DNA of 58,532 bases, taken from the NCBI GenBank assembly GCA_905221605.1, contig CAJNDS010002105.1, positions 615,001 through 673,532 of the forward strand, given 5' to 3'. Each line of letters opens with the position of its first letter. Within the stretch, counting starts at the first letter, position 1. The notes below the pieces were generated by a model. The model was not told the origin of the DNA. It did not search any database and saw only the letters and a list, made by a program, of their open reading frames with translations. Shown here piece after piece: positions 32,241-43,312 of this stretch. Source of the stretch: Symbiodinium natans. Lineage: Eukaryota; Sar; Dinophyceae; Suessiales; Symbiodiniaceae. The position numbers and the translations under genes are program-made.

Positions 32241-34189
32241 GTGGGGACCGCCCTGTGTGCTGTCTGTCCTGCAGCTGGATCTGCAGGTACACACAATTTC
32301 GAGATGATTGACATGCATACCCCTGCCGCCCTCTCCATTCCACACCTTCGGACGGAATGGGGCAGCAAAATGACTCTTGGACCAGCACCTCCCAGCCAAA
32401 AGTTCACCCCCCCATGAAGCACGAGGGCCTTAAAGCTACTTTTGAGTGCTTCGTCTGTGCGTCTCACGCAAGGGTTGCAGCCAAGCCCGTGCATGCGGGC
32501 CCGGGCGCCCAAAGCCACGCAGCTGAATTCGCACTGCTATGCACATGTTGCTCCCTACTTGGCCCACCGGAATACACGTGTAAGCACAAAGTTTCCCGAG
32601 GTTGTCCGGCCGCCCTGTGGCAAATGTGTGATTACGTGCGGGGCATGCCACCTCCATGCCATCCCTTTCTGGGGCAGCTTGATCCTTTGCAGTTGTGGTG
32701 CTGCAGCGTCCTTGCCAAATCATAGAAAGCAGTGTGCACAAGTTCAGTCTTCACATTCACAGCACGGGCATCACGCTGTATCACGCTCGCAACGTCCTGC
32801 ATCAAGCACGTCATGGAAATCATGGCCCAGCTCAGGTTGCGATCTGCCGTGGGGCAGCAATGTGGTACAGGGACAGCCGCAGCTCAGGGATGCTCATCTG
32901 CATCTCTTCCCGCCAGGCGCGACAAGCTGTTGAGTCACTGCTTCTGTCAGCTGGCAACCCCAGAACCTCCCGCAACCCATGTACATTGCACAGGTGTGAA
33001 GATCCAAATCGAGGCAGCAGGCCGAGAGGGAAGACTTTATTGGAACAGAAACACCACAACCAATTGCATCCAGACACCTTTGTGATCTTGTCTTGCTGTT
33101 GGACTGCACGTAGCTGCCTGCACAAGGCACGCAGCTTCTCTTCTGGGTTCTCAGTGGGGCAGCCACAACCTCCACCTGCGCGAGAACGATTCAAGCAGGC
33201 CTGCCTGCAACCGAAAGCAAGGAAAAGAGCGACTCTTTGGTACTCGCTATGCCGCTATACAAACACATCGGAGTATCAGCTTTGCAAGGTCAAGCTGTGC
33301 TGGTGCCAGCTGGTCACAACCTGGTCTGAACCCAGCCCGAATTGGAGATCGGAAACCACGAGACCTTCATGACACTACAGAGCGATGCGGTTGAGGGAGC
33401 TTTCATGGCCATGTACGTCTGGCCATGTGATGAGCGGTTTGCCTGTTGGGAGACCACGAGATGCCGCTGAGGCATGTCGACAGCCCCGGTTGCGGCAGCC
33501 TGTGGGCGGCTTGCCCGGGTACAACGATAAGAATAAACTAACCAAAATATGCGTATGTACATATATTATACGTGTGTATATATATATATATGTAAGAATC
33601 GTTAGTTTTACTGCTTTGTATGAGGATGGCAAACTTGGTAGCCAGATGTGGCCATCCAAGCCCACAAGAGTTGTGAGCCAATGGCATGGAGCCGTCCCCT
33701 GGCTCTTTGGCTCTTTGGCTCATTCGAAGATTGTCATTCACCTCAGTGTAAGGTGCACGGGGGATACCTATGATGTGCACCAAAAGCAGACGCCAATCAT
33801 GTCGCGGCCTTATGCCGCCATATGCCGCCTCATTCTTCCCAAGATGTACCCGGGACGCAAAAAAGATTCCAAGAGTACGAGCCCTGTGCAGACACATCTC
33901 TTCAGCCGGGAGCCCGCGTCCGCCGGTGCCGCGTGGGGGTTGGCGCTGGTTCGGTGACCCTGAGAAGATAGGCGGCACAAGCAGGTACACTTGTCCAGCT
34001 GTTTCTTGCTATGTGGCCGTTGTTCTAGTTGTGCCGGCCTCGACTTGTGTTGCCAAGGAATTGGTTAGGGGCACCACCTGGTCACGAGCCAGTGGATCAA
34101 GTGTCTCTGCTCAGACTGTGGGGGCTTCCAGGAAAGAATATGACAGAATAGGGCAGTCCGGAAGAGCCTTGACGTCCGCGTGAAGCAAG
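32241..34189. other. No confident gene
   Basis: Many overlapping frames. On the minus strand 33,075-33,194 reads ENPEEKLRALCRQLRAVQQQ, which is protein-like, but no second exon supports it. Plus-strand frames around 33,700-33,830 are weak. A GT/AT microsatellite lies at 33,571-33,592. Confidence 0.3.
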
Positions 34190-34430
34190 GTGGCCCTTGC
34201 CAAGCAGAAGGATGCTCTTCAAGCAAGGCCCTTCGCGAAGGTGCGCTGCAGAGCTCTCCCTAATGTACGCGTGTACCTAGATGGCTCATCTGGCGAGCAG
34301 ATGAAGAGTAAGATGCTTCGGTTGCTGTCGCTTGATGGCAGGTTCGAGCTGTCCTTTCCAGGAGAGTGAAGATCGTGCAGGTACCTTGCTCCAGATGTTG
34401 GAGATGATTGTGATGGAACTGCGCGGGTAA
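34190..34430 (+). CDS. C-terminal exons of an unrecognised gene
   Basis: After GTGAAGCAAG a frame reads VALAKQKDALQARPFAKVRC then LPNVRVYLDGSSGEQMKSKM. After a strong acceptor (GCTGTCCTTTCCAG) at 34,361 a frame in another register reads ESEDRAGTLLQMLEMIVMEL then RG and TAA. The two are probably consecutive exons, though the donor is not clear. No family recognised. Satellite sequence begins about 80 bp later. Confidence 0.45.
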
Positions 34431-34508
34431 GTGGTTCTTTATTTATGAGACTTGGCTACCATCCGCAAGCAGCAGGCAGTAGCAACCGCTAACCAGATGG
34501 AGTCTGGA

Positions 34509-34825
34509 ATCCGATTTCAATTTCATATTAGAACGGATTTAAGTACGTGCTTGCAGGTTTTGTCAATTGAAATCGATTTAAATACAATCTTGAGTTTTGC
34601 CTTGGAGATGACTTAAGATTGATTTTAAGTCCCTGGTCCAGAGTTTAACGCTTAAACACTTGACATCGATTGCTCCTCCAAAGAGTATTCACATCGATGT
34701 TAATTCATTTTGCTCTCTGGACCTTTCCAGAGAGTATTAAAATCGATGTTAATTGCTTCCCATCATGAAAGTATTCAAAATCCTTAAGCTCATTTTGCAG
34801 AAAATAGTGAAATCGATTTCAATTG
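34509..34825 (+). repeat. Phased ATCGAT(G/T)TTAA motif array, left
   Basis: The core AATCGATGTTAATT, or close variants (ATCGATTTAAAT, ATTGATTTTAAG, ATCGATTTCAATT), recurs about every 30-70 bp at 34,568, 34,618, 34,661, 34,691, 34,739 and 34,809. GAGTATT often precedes it. It looks like a decayed minisatellite. A matching array lies at 35,628-35,800 on the other side of the telomere-motif satellite. Confidence 0.65.
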
Positions 34826-34845
34826 ATTTGGGGATGTGGGGTGGA

Positions 34846-34925
34846 GGGGGGGGGGGTGAGGGGGGGTGGGAGGGAGGGGAGGGAGGGGGGGCAGGGGTGA
34901 GGGGAGGGAGGGGGAATGGGCAGGG
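34846..34925 (+). repeat. G-rich purine tract
   Basis: About 80 bp of G runs broken by single A or T (GGGGTGAGGGGGGGTGGGAG and similar). It could form G-quadruplexes. Proline-rich ORFs on the minus strand are artefacts of it. Confidence 0.85.
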
Positions 34926-34957
34926 TTGAGCAGAAGATTTTCCCGAACCTTTGCCGG

Positions 34958-35560
34958 CGGGAGTGCTGCCGAACCCCATTGCAAACGGTACTAAACCCCA
35001 TTGTGAATGACGTGTGGGTCAAGATGTGTGTTGGGTGTGATCTTAACCTTAGGGGGGTTGGACCTGCCGTCATTGTCACTTGGGAATGTTGTCGAAAGGG
35101 GCTTCGTTCGTGTCACAGATGGCTGCTAACGTACCAACCGATGCCTTGCTGGTCTTGTGCGAGTGTGAGAGTCGAAACCCTAAGCCCTAAACCCCTAAAC
35201 CAAACCTCAACCCAAACCCCTCTCCGAGTTCATGCAGGACACGGCTGTTAGGGATTGTGCAGGGTTAAGGGTGCACAGACCTAAACCCTCAACACTAAAA
35301 CAGGGAGTGCTGCCGAGCCCCATTGCAAAGGGTAGAATAAGAAAGCCTAAAACCCTAAACCCCTGAACCCCAAACCTTGACCCTAAAAACCCTAAACCTT
35401 AACCCGAAAGTATAATGCAGGCAGGACATGGCTGTTAGGGGTTGTGCAGGGTTAAGGGCGTGTACAAACCTAAACCCTCAACCCTAAACGGGGCTGCCGA
35501 GCCCCACTGCAAAGTTCACAGACCTGAACCCAAAGCCCTGAACCCTGAACCCAAGGAGTC
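34958..35560. repeat. CCCTAAA-containing tandem satellite
   Basis: Short runs of CCCTAAA and variants are interleaved with a non-telomeric unit. GAGTGCTGCCGANCCCCATT recurs at 34,960, 35,305 and (as GGGCTGCCGAGCCCCACTGC) 35,491. GCAGGACAYGGCTGTTAGGG recurs at 35,234 and 35,421, a 187-bp period. The structure resembles subtelomeric satellite lying at an internal position. Confidence 0.8.
35141..35184 (-). repeat. GTGAGAGTCGAA block, copy 1
   Basis: TGTGCGAGTGTGAGAGTCGA followed by AACCCTAAG. The same block is at 46,060 and 48,036, always beside CCCTAA-type sequence. Read on the minus strand it contains GGTTTCGACTC, close to the RNA polymerase III B-box GGTTCGANTCC, so a tRNA-derived SINE fragment is possible. 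No A-box or full tRNA fold was seen. Confidence 0.55.
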
Positions 35561-35624
35561 CTGGAAAGTTCGAGGCCTGAGCCCGAAACCCTTACCCGGT
35601 GCGGAACCGGCCCCTCAAGCGAAA

Positions 35625-35800
35625 AGTGTTCAAATCGATGTTAATACCCCTAGGTCGGAGACGCTGTCCACATGAAAAACACATCGAATTTAATATCGTG
35701 CCTGACTGGGACACCCTGTTAGGCCTTAAAATCGACTTTGGTTGATATCCTTCGCCGACACGGCCGCCCCTCCGGGCGGGTATTGAAATTGATGTTAAGT
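35625..35800 (+). repeat. Phased ATCGATGTTAA motif array, right
   Basis: Motif cores at 35,632 (AAATCGATGTTAATA), 35,683 (ACATCGAATTTAATA), 35,727 (AAATCGACTTTGGTT) and 35,785 (AAATTGATGTTAAGT), spaced 44-58 bp, same orientation as the left array. Together they bracket the satellite. Confidence 0.6.
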
Positions 35801-36159
35801 GAAAATTGGAACCGAAATTCAGTGTCATCCAGCTACCCATCAGCAAGCAAAGCGGTGTTCACAGTTGTCCTTACATGGCTGTTGTGGTGCCTAAGTAAGC
35901 GACTGCTCACCCCACCACCGGGAGAGGCAGCCGACCCCAGCATCCCTATCCAAGCCCCACCAAATGAAAATCATGAGCATGCATACCAACCACCGGCCAG
36001 GCACACTGCGACCGACGCCAAAGCTGGCCAATCGCGCGCCATGCTTCACTCATGGAAGTGGACTGAAGTGAAAAAGAGAGACTCATGCTGCAGCGCAACT
36101 GCAGAGAGTGAGTTTCCTAACGCAGCCATGGGCCAAAAGACTTCCACTTTATTGTGCAG

Positions 36160-36686
36160 GTAATACCATATGCCGAGATCGCGTTGGACGCTACAGACCT
36201 AACAGTCGCAGCCTGAGATCGAGGAAGGCAGTAGCTGAGATTAGTTTGAGAATGGGCAGCACTGGCTGCCCTGGTTTGATGCCACTGTGCAGGTGGATGA
36301 CCAATGGCTGGATCGGCTGGTGGGTCGCTGAATGAGGGTCGCAACGGATCGAAGATTTCTCTTAGCCCGAGTGGAGTTGAGGCCCGTATGGCATCGCAAG
36401 CGCGTCAGCACCCAAGGGGGGCATGGTTCCACGACACGTCAGTTAACAGCCAGACACCTCAACGAAGCTGGCACGCAGGTATCCCAAGCCAAAGAGAAAA
36501 GTCCACCTTCCGGGACATGTTGGGCCGTGCCCCCACCAGTGCAGATGCTGGACACAGGGCAGGCTGCAAAACAGCAATCCAGGTTTGGCTGGGAAGCCGA
36601 TTGTGGAAGGCTATGTAGCCCGAGCCTTATTTCACCGATGGGAAATCGTCGAAGAGAATTGCCAGGCACAGCATATCGCAGCATGA
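36160..36686 (+). CDS. Short exons of an unrecognised gene
   Basis: 36,160-36,216 follows TTATTGTGCAG: VIPYAEIALDATDLTVAA then TGA. 36,245-36,331 follows GAGATTAG: FENGQHWLPWFDATVQVDDQ then WLDRLVGR and TGA. 36,583-36,686 follows AGCAATCCAG: LAGKPIVEGYVARALFHRW then EIVEENCQAQHIAA and TGA. Each has a good acceptor and strong coding character. The stop at each end presumably lies in the next intron. No family recognised; the 225-codon ORF overlapping the third piece is less protein-like. Confidence 0.45.
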
Positions 36687-37589
36687 TGCAGGCTACTGTA
36701 GACTCCTTTTTAATGAGGGATGTGCCATGCCAAGTCGCCAACCTGCCCTCGAGTCGTGCCCCGCTGCCGCTTCGAAGTAGGGAGCGCGGGCAGTTTGAGA
36801 GTTTGAGAGCCACGAGTGAATCACTACGTGAGTCAGAGCAGCATCATTCCCACCATTCAATCTCTCCGCAACTTCAGGGCACCATGTTGGAAGGTGCCAT
36901 GCCAGTGAATGTTGGAAGGATTTGGGAGGTACAGATTGATGCTCTGCATATTTCAAGCATATCAGTCACTGCACGAGCCTCAGTTCCACACGCGATCTGC
37001 CACCCATGACCAAGCTTGTGTGCTGGTGGTATCTCAATGTCGGAAATTTTGTGTTTCGGCATGTTTTCAGCAAACACACTCAGCACATTTTGCAGAAGCG
37101 TTGCAGGTGTGGTGTTCCATGCGACTTGATAGTGCTTCTCGCTCAGTGGGCGCAACAGTCCCATAAGCTGCTCGCACTTCTGACAAGCATTATCTGCAAG
37201 GTCCACTTCTTGCCAAATTACGCCGAGGGCTTAGACCGCAATCAATCTTCTGGCCTCGCAGACGCAAGTTCACAAACGAACTGTGCTGTGGCAAGGCACG
37301 CGCAGCCATTCGTCTCCTCAGTTTCAGTGAGAGATTCAACCTTGCTTGGGCCCAAGTTGCGAGCAGACTGGAGAACATGTGTGCGCCGGCGAGCGCATGC
37401 CACATTGCTTCAGGATGGCGCGTCACTCTCACTGCCAAAACGGTCCTTGCCCCGGCCTCGGCAACCTCTATTGGAGGTCCTCCAACGCCTGTATACCGTG
37501 CAAGCTCTGGAGGTTTCTGACTTAATCCTGAGGCCGCCGTACCGTGGTTCTTTGCACGATTTTCTTGGATGCTTAGCTGCCGAGTACAC

Positions 37590-37892
37590 GGCCAGGCCCT
37601 CTCATTAAAGCGCAACCGCTTTCGAAGCTCCAACCAACCTAGTAACGAGGTGAACCTTCTGCGTAATGTTGGAGCAGTTCTTGGACGGAGCTCCGTGTTG
37701 AAGCTGCGCCGCCCCTAGTTCTTTGCAATCGCTGTGTCCCGGGAAAGAAGCATCCTGGTACCAAAAGTTCTTTTCATTTTTGCTAGGCCACGGGTGCCTC
37801 TCAAGCTCGGGGGCACTGCCGTGTCTTATGCAGCTTGGCAGGACAGTTTCAGCGGCAAAAGCACGCCAGCCGCTAGCCACGCTGTGCTCTGA
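37590..37892 (+). CDS. Two exon-like frames, unidentified
   Basis: To 37,718: LKRNRFRSSNQPSNEVNLL then RNVGAVLGRSSVLKLRR. The final CGCCCCTAG doubles as an acceptor; 37,719-37,892 then reads FFAIAVSRERSILVPKVLFI, FARPRVPLKLGGTAVSYAA and WQDSFSGKSTPAASHAVL, ending TGA. The second piece is among the most convincing unassigned coding stretches. No family recognised. Confidence 0.45.
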
Positions 37893-38007
37893 GCCTTCTC
37901 CAGGTCACAGACGGCATGAGCAAGGCGCCCAGACTCGCTGTGTGAACTCGGCAAGCTTCTCAACGACGACCGAGCTGATTGATACTATAACCTTTTATGT
38001 TCATAAT

Positions 38008-38009
38008 AG

Positions 38010-38043
<34 letters not shown>

Positions 38044-38113
38044 ATATTTATTTATTTATTTATTTATTTACTTATTTACTTATTTATTTGTATAGAGAGA
38101 GAGGGAGAGAGAG
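38008..38113 (+). repeat. Compound AT / TTTA / GA microsatellite
   Basis: TATATA runs, then about nine TTTA/CTTA units, then GAGAGA. Simple repeat between exon clusters. Confidence 0.97.
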
Positions 38114-38281
38114 CCAAGTGCGGACTACGCGCGCTCGACATCTTAGGCTGCGAAGCATAGTGTTGGTGCATGACCGTTTATAGGTATTGAAAGGAATGAT
38201 CTATTGGACTTTCTTCCGAATGCGCTCTCGGTCGAGAAACACATGGAACCCGACTCATATCAACTGGGAGCATGAGCTTTT

Positions 38282-39124
38282 GTGCTCGAAGCCACGTTTT
38301 CTGTCGGCGTCTCAGTACAAGGTTTGGCGGCAGGCGAAGCCGCAGCACTACTGAACAAGCTCACCTTCGACGAGGAGTTGTGTCAACAGATGCTTTGCCA
38401 GACCTTGCTCGCCACTGTCGTGGAGGACTTTGTTGCTCGACAGCGTCAGCAGCAGGGCACAAAGCAAATTAGGGGGCCAGAGGCTTACACTATCTTACAC
38501 TGACCACGTGACCTCACTGGAACCCCTTTTGTGAAGCCCGAGGTTGGGCGATGGCATTGTGGAAGCCAGCAAGTCCATCGCCCAAGGCGTTGCTGGGCTG
38601 CAGAAGGCTGCAGCATGGGGCGCGTAGGACCTGCTGCTTTGACCCACTCTGCTGATCGTATGCAGAATGTACTGCAACGGCCGCTTTGTTCTGCTTGTGT
38701 TCCGAATAGCAAGTGAGGTGGAGGGCTTTATGGACGTTGCTGGAACCTAATTGGCTTGCGCATGCTCCTGCGATCTGGGTGACAGCATCAGACCACAATG
38801 CCGAGGTTACCAAACCTGTCCAGGGTGCCAGAATCTAAGCACCACAGATGTAATATGGTCTGCTTTCTCGACCTTCTATGTGCACGATGACCTGGGCCTT
38901 TTGCTCTGGCTTCGTTCAAGGCTCGGAGCAGCGGTTTGGGTGGCTTTCTGATGGGAGCTTCCAGCTCAGTGTTCGCATATCACATGTGCCCACAACTTGC
39001 CCACAACCAGCACGGGCTGCAAAACCCGGGTCATGTTCTGTCACCCTCATCATACGCCCGCCAGGTTGGGATCGGAATGGCTGGCAGCGTCGTGAAGCCT
39101 GTCTCGCGGGTTGGCCAGGCCAGG
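38282..39124 (+). CDS. VPS13-type protein, C-terminal region, with microexons
   Basis: Exons: 38,282-~38,480 (FSVGVSVQGLAAGEAAALLN, TFDEELCQQMLCQTLLATV); 38,543-38,606 (LGDGIVEASKSIAQGVAGLQ); 38,806-38,826 (VTKPVQG, 21 nt); 38,921-38,956 (ARSSGLGGFLMG, 36 nt); 39,065-~39,124 (VGIGMAGSVVKPVS). Joined, the last pieces give the glycine-rich VTKPVxGAxxxGxGGFxxGVGxGxxGxVVKPVS run that marks the C-terminal region of VPS13 lipid-transfer proteins (family knowledge). Introns start GC and end AG. VPS13 proteins bridge organelle contact sites and move phospholipids. Only the C-terminal part is in this region; the last exon and upstream joins were not found. The first exon listed is assigned by position only. 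Confidence 0.6.
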
Positions 39125-39811
39125 ACTCGTAGTTGCGTCTTCTTTCTTGGGAGTTGCCGCAGAGATGTTCATCATCTAACAGACGACACAAGTTCTCCTT
39201 CTTAACAAACTTTGCTACGACATATGTCAGCGAGAGGGAGAGTTGGGAGAAGGCAATTTCTTATTCTTCCACTGCAGCACCTGTTCTGCCGACACATGTG
39301 CTCATGTGCATACACACTTCTGTGTATGTATATATATATATATATAGACATAGTTCTCGATTTACATTTGTTTTTGTTATGCGAATACGAACATTCATAT
39401 ACACGTGTATACAGAACGACGAGCGATTCAGAAAAGCGCGGGCGCGCACGATTCAGGAAACTATTTCCCGATTCAGGAAACTGGTTCACGGGATTAAGGA
39501 AAGTGCCCGACAGGGGGTGGAGTATTTTATTCGTTTACATTTTTTCGGGGGATGACAACTTGACAACGTTCATGTCAAGAGTGCTTTCAGAAGACTTTGT
39601 GATTCCTGATTCCCGAATCCGCAGTTTGCGTGTTTCCGTGTTCCGCGTGGCCTCCAGGATTGGGAAGAAAGCACTTCAAGACTCAGATCGACCCCTCTCC
39701 GTAGTGATCGCAAAGCCCTCTTCTTATAACCAGCGGGGGTGGCACTCTGCCATGCAGAAGAGCTGGGTCTAGCCTCCAAGGCTTCGATTTTGCAATATAC
39801 TGTATGTTGGT
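39125..39811. other. No recognised gene
   Basis: Contains a TA microsatellite (39,328-39,345) and overlapping frames without clear coding character. The next VPS13 exon could lie here but was not found. Confidence 0.35.
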
Positions 39812-40893
39812 TTGAGGCATTCATGCAGTTCATTCACATGTCACGGTGGCCCAGGTAGATCTCAGTGGAGATGTTGTTCTGCAACTAGCTTCTGGGAGCG
39901 GGGAACAGCTACTGTAGCTCCGGGTTGGCCTTATGTTTGGTTCTTTCTAGTTGAACTTGCTAGATGTAGCCGCTCGTTGTTCTATTTGTGTTGCATTCTT
40001 GCAAGACACCCGCAGGCCATCTCAGACGTTGGCTCGGGGCTGGCAGCCGAACTCGCTCCGGACTGTACCAAGTGTGAGACGATGGCAATATTTCTAGCCT
40101 ATACGGTTTCATCAAAGATTCGAGGATCCGCATGGATCCGCTTCATCCTTGCAGGAGTCGAGCCCTGCACAGCGACGGCGTTCCAGGATGAGGCCTTGTT
40201 GCTGGAACTCCGAAATGCGCGTGTCAGCGGCTATCGTCAGGTTGAAGGGGGCTTGCCATGCTGAGTGCGAAGTTGACACAAGCAGAAGTATCTAGCCGGT
40301 TGGTTCGTATGGGTTTGTTGAGATTGTTCCTTCTTGTTGCTTGCATGCCAGGAAGCGCCAGCCGCGACTGATCTTCAGCGCGGGGACCTTACCCAGACGT
40401 GTCTGCAGCAGGGGCTTGCAAGATCTTGCAAGTCAAGTTGCTCAGGTTCCAGCTAGCTCGTCAGCCGATTCCATGGACGACCCAGGCATTCACATGGCAG
40501 TGAACATCGCAAGCACAGCAAGAACTCGGGCACATGCACGGGCGGTTTGCGCAGGGAGTTTATGTAGCAGTGCGCAAGTCAAGGCTAGCCTTGACAAAAG
40601 ACGCCAGCGGCCGTCACGACTGATGTGTGTGTGCACACAGGGCCCGCTCACATCCGCCCGTTCTCCGACCTGGAGGCGAGAAGGAAATCCGGTTCACAGA
40701 CATGTGGAACAAGAAACTCAGCATTTATAGCAGATTTATGCCGAAGCTGGCTAAACGTTATCAAGCACGACAGTGGATTCCGTGGGCTCAGCTTTTGAGG
40801 CTGCGGCACTCCATCACCTGGGGGCCGGATGTCATTTGGCTGGCATCGGCTTGTACGATAGTTTCCCAAGACCGGCGTACCAGTTCGGGATAG
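39812..40893 (+). CDS. Exon-like frames, unidentified
   Basis: 39,990-40,264 reads HPQAISDVGSGLAAELAPD, ETMAIFLAYTVSSKIRGSAW and FQDEALLLELRNARVSGYRQ to TGA. About 40,545-40,622 reads FAQGVYVAVRKSRLALTKDA. 40,660-40,893 reads KEIRFTDMWNKKLSIYSRF then MPKLAKRYQARQWIPWAQLL. The last is strongly helical and basic. No family recognised. The 241-codon minus-strand ORF starting at 41,373 overlaps these and is judged a shadow. Confidence 0.4.
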
Positions 40894-41023
40894 TTTGAGG
40901 CTTCTGTCCATGATATATACAGTCGGATGTGTGATGCTGCCGGGATGAATCTGGCGTGGGTCAGCTGCCCAAGGCTTGCGTGGGATACAGGAGGCGGCGG
41001 GTGCCCATGCTGCAAGCCAGTAG

Positions 41024-41818
41024 TTGCTCACACTTGGAGGCAAGTTAAGCAAGCCTTGTGAGTGTTGTCCTTGGCCACATGCCCTCAATGACTGCGAACT
41101 GCATTTAGCTGGATATTGGACGTTGACGTGGCACCCCAGACATGGCAGAGGCCTACTAACAGTTGCTACCAGGCTACCCTTCACAGCTGCGCATTCTGGA
41201 AGTGACCGCAGTTCCACCGAGCAACCAATTCTGGCAAGCCAGAGTCTAGAATGTCTAGAATCCATGGAACACACAGCATTAGGATTCAGCAAAGTCACGT
41301 GCATCAGAAATGTGACATGGCGCCAACAGCGCAGCCCATGGGATGCCGATGCTTGCTGGGCAAAGTGTGGCACACAGCGTCACAGCACCGCATGGCACGC
41401 ATTACAGGCCCCGTGACTTGTGGAGCACTTGTTAACACTTCTCTTGGTGCTGTGGCTGAGGTTATCCAGCACAGAGTGCCAACTCTTTTCAGGCTCGTGG
41501 CAACTCTCCTTCTCGAGTTAGCGTGAACTGGACTTGCTACAGATTGCTTTTCTTGGAGGTGTACCCAAGCTCCGCACGAGATGATGCAGCGAGGCAACTA
41601 ACATTGCTACGGCCATGAATCCCACGATGAGGCTGCAAAACCCAGGTTGTTTGGCTCAAGGTCTCAATAGCTGCCTCACCTGTGCAGTGTTTGAACTTGC
41701 TCCGGCGATTTGTGCAGACAAGGCCTGCGCAAAAGAATCGCAAGCCGTATCAGAGAGGTTCAAAGGGCTCCAGCGCCCAGAGTCACTAGAAGCCCTAGAA
41801 TCCGTGCCACGCAGCTAA
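41024..41818 (+). CDS. Exon-like frames, unidentified
   Basis: 41,400-41,525 reads GPVTCGALVNTSLGAVAEVI then RVPTLFRLVATLLLELA. 41,615-41,818 begins with ATG and reads CLAQGLNSCLTCAVFELAP, KESQAVSERFKGLQRPESLE. An 11-bp match to the end of the dinoflagellate spliced leader (TTTGGCTCAAG, 41,650) falls inside the second frame and is probably chance. Confidence 0.35.
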
Positions 41819-42046
41819 AGAGTCCGCAGGATCACTCACCTAAACCCAGCAGTGCCTGGATCCGTGAGGGGACATTGCTCCAGCGGCTACTGGGTCGCTG
41901 TGCGGATCAGCTCCCACAGGTTATGTCTCATTCCTGAACCCGCTTATCATGTCATGGAAGTTTGAAGACTATGGCTGGAGTCCTGACACACAATAACTCA
42001 CACGTTCGACGCCATCTGTTTGTAGAGCTCTGCACTGGGAGTCTAA

Positions 42047-42235
42047 AGTCGTAGGCATTTGTTCAACTTGGTGACTCTGCTCTTGCAACGTTCTACTCGA
42101 AGCGCTCTGTCCCTGACTTTCGACTCGGACACAAAGCTTCTACATCCGGAGGAGCGTGTCCAGACAAGGGTCCACTTCGTCCACATGACTCCCCAAGAGT
42201 GTGCCCAAAATAGCCCGCAATCCACACCACAGTGA
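42047..42235 (+). CDS. Exon-like frame of 62 codons
   Basis: The frame reads HLFNLVTLLLQRSTRSALS, LTFDSDTKLLHPEERVQTR and VHFVHMTPQECAQNSPQ, ending TGA. Strong coding character on the plus strand; it starts after an in-frame stop without ATG. No family recognised. Confidence 0.42.
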   Translation, partial: SRRHLFNLVTLLLQRSTRSALSLTFDSDTKLLHPEERVQTRVHFVHMTPQECAQNSPQSTPQ

Positions 42236-43105
42236 CCAAGTGTCGACTGCACCGCGAGGGATGACATGCTCGCAGTTTCTTCAGGTTCCGCCCGTTAGGT
42301 TCTGTCCCTCCTATACGAGGGCTTCACGAGTCGTTGATTCGCTGACGGCTTTCGTGAAGCTGTTCTAAGCAACAGTGCCCCGTTCGATGCTCCTGCAAGA
42401 CTAGACTGCGACATGAGGTCGACAGTCCCAATTGCGCAGTGTGCATTGCTTGGATGGATACGGAGGATGCTGAGATAATACCTGGGAGTGGTTTCTCAGC
42501 ACCTTGCAGCCGAAAAGAGATAGAAAAGAACACATTGCAAGCCGATTCGAGCACTGTGCACGTGCAAGTCGAACACATGCCGCACGTGGCAAAGAGTTTC
42601 TGTATTTGCTCACGAAGGATACTACGGGGCTAGATGCAGGACACTTCGACATCGCATGGTAGGGAAAAGCGACCACCCTGCCTTGTGCTCCCTTCTCGAA
42701 CCTTGTGTTGTCTGATTCTCAATCTAAAGGTGCCCTGAGGCCATGATCTTCTTGTGACATGTTGCGCAACTGTCTACACAAATGCCATGAGTCCGTGAGT
42801 CCATGAGGGCTTGTTCAGGTAAGTAGGATTATAGATGCTTTGCAAAAGTGCACTTTAAGTCAGCCCGTTCTGTTTGAGCGCTGACCACGGCGCAGGCTTC
42901 TTGAACAGACTCGACATATCCGTCGGCAACTGCTCCGAGCCCGAACAAAAGTTGAGGATGCAAAGGCGAGCACGCAGGACAGGCCAAAACGCCGCAAGAG
43001 TGTCTGGAATGTCGGTACAAATAGGCGCAAGCAATGACAAATAGTTGGCGCACCAAGTCAACATCATCAATGTCTGGAAACTGAAGTGTAGCTCGTAGCG
43101 CATGT

Positions 43106-43312
43106 TTGCATACACTGCCCACCATGTTCGGGGCCATCCACTGTCTGCACTGCATCAGATTGAGCTGTAGAAGTAGTGGTTGGCAGGACAGATCTGCCAA
43201 AATCTTGCACCTCGTGCAAGAAGCAGATGGTCAGAGCCTTTGGCAGGGTCACACCGTGAGAGATTCTCAGGTCAATGTGCGCCTGGAACGGGAATGGGTC
43301 CAGCATGGTTGA
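43106..43312 (+). CDS. Exon-like frame
   Basis: The frame holds GWQDRSAKILHLVQEADGQ then SLWQGHTVRDSQVNVRLER and ends TGA. Longer minus-strand ORFs overlap it (42,829-43,640), so strand is less certain here than elsewhere. Confidence 0.3.
   Translation: MHTLPTMFGAIHCLHCIRLSCRSSGWQDRSAKILHLVQEADGQSLWQGHTVRDSQVNVRLEREWVQHG

Noticed and set aside
34749-35079. Proline-rich minus-strand ORFs
   Set aside because: Translation of the G-rich purine tract.
38282-38480. Cation/proton antiporter segment
   Set aside because: Some resemblance to CPA transmembrane helices, but the downstream exons fit the VPS13 C-terminal pattern better.
40648-41373. 241-codon minus-strand ORF
   Set aside because: It is the complement of plus-strand exon-like sequence and has no domain character.
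41650-41660. TTTGGCTCAAG, matching the 3' end of the dinoflagellate spliced leader
   Set aside because: Only 11 bases match, the upstream half of the leader is absent, and the site lies inside an open frame.
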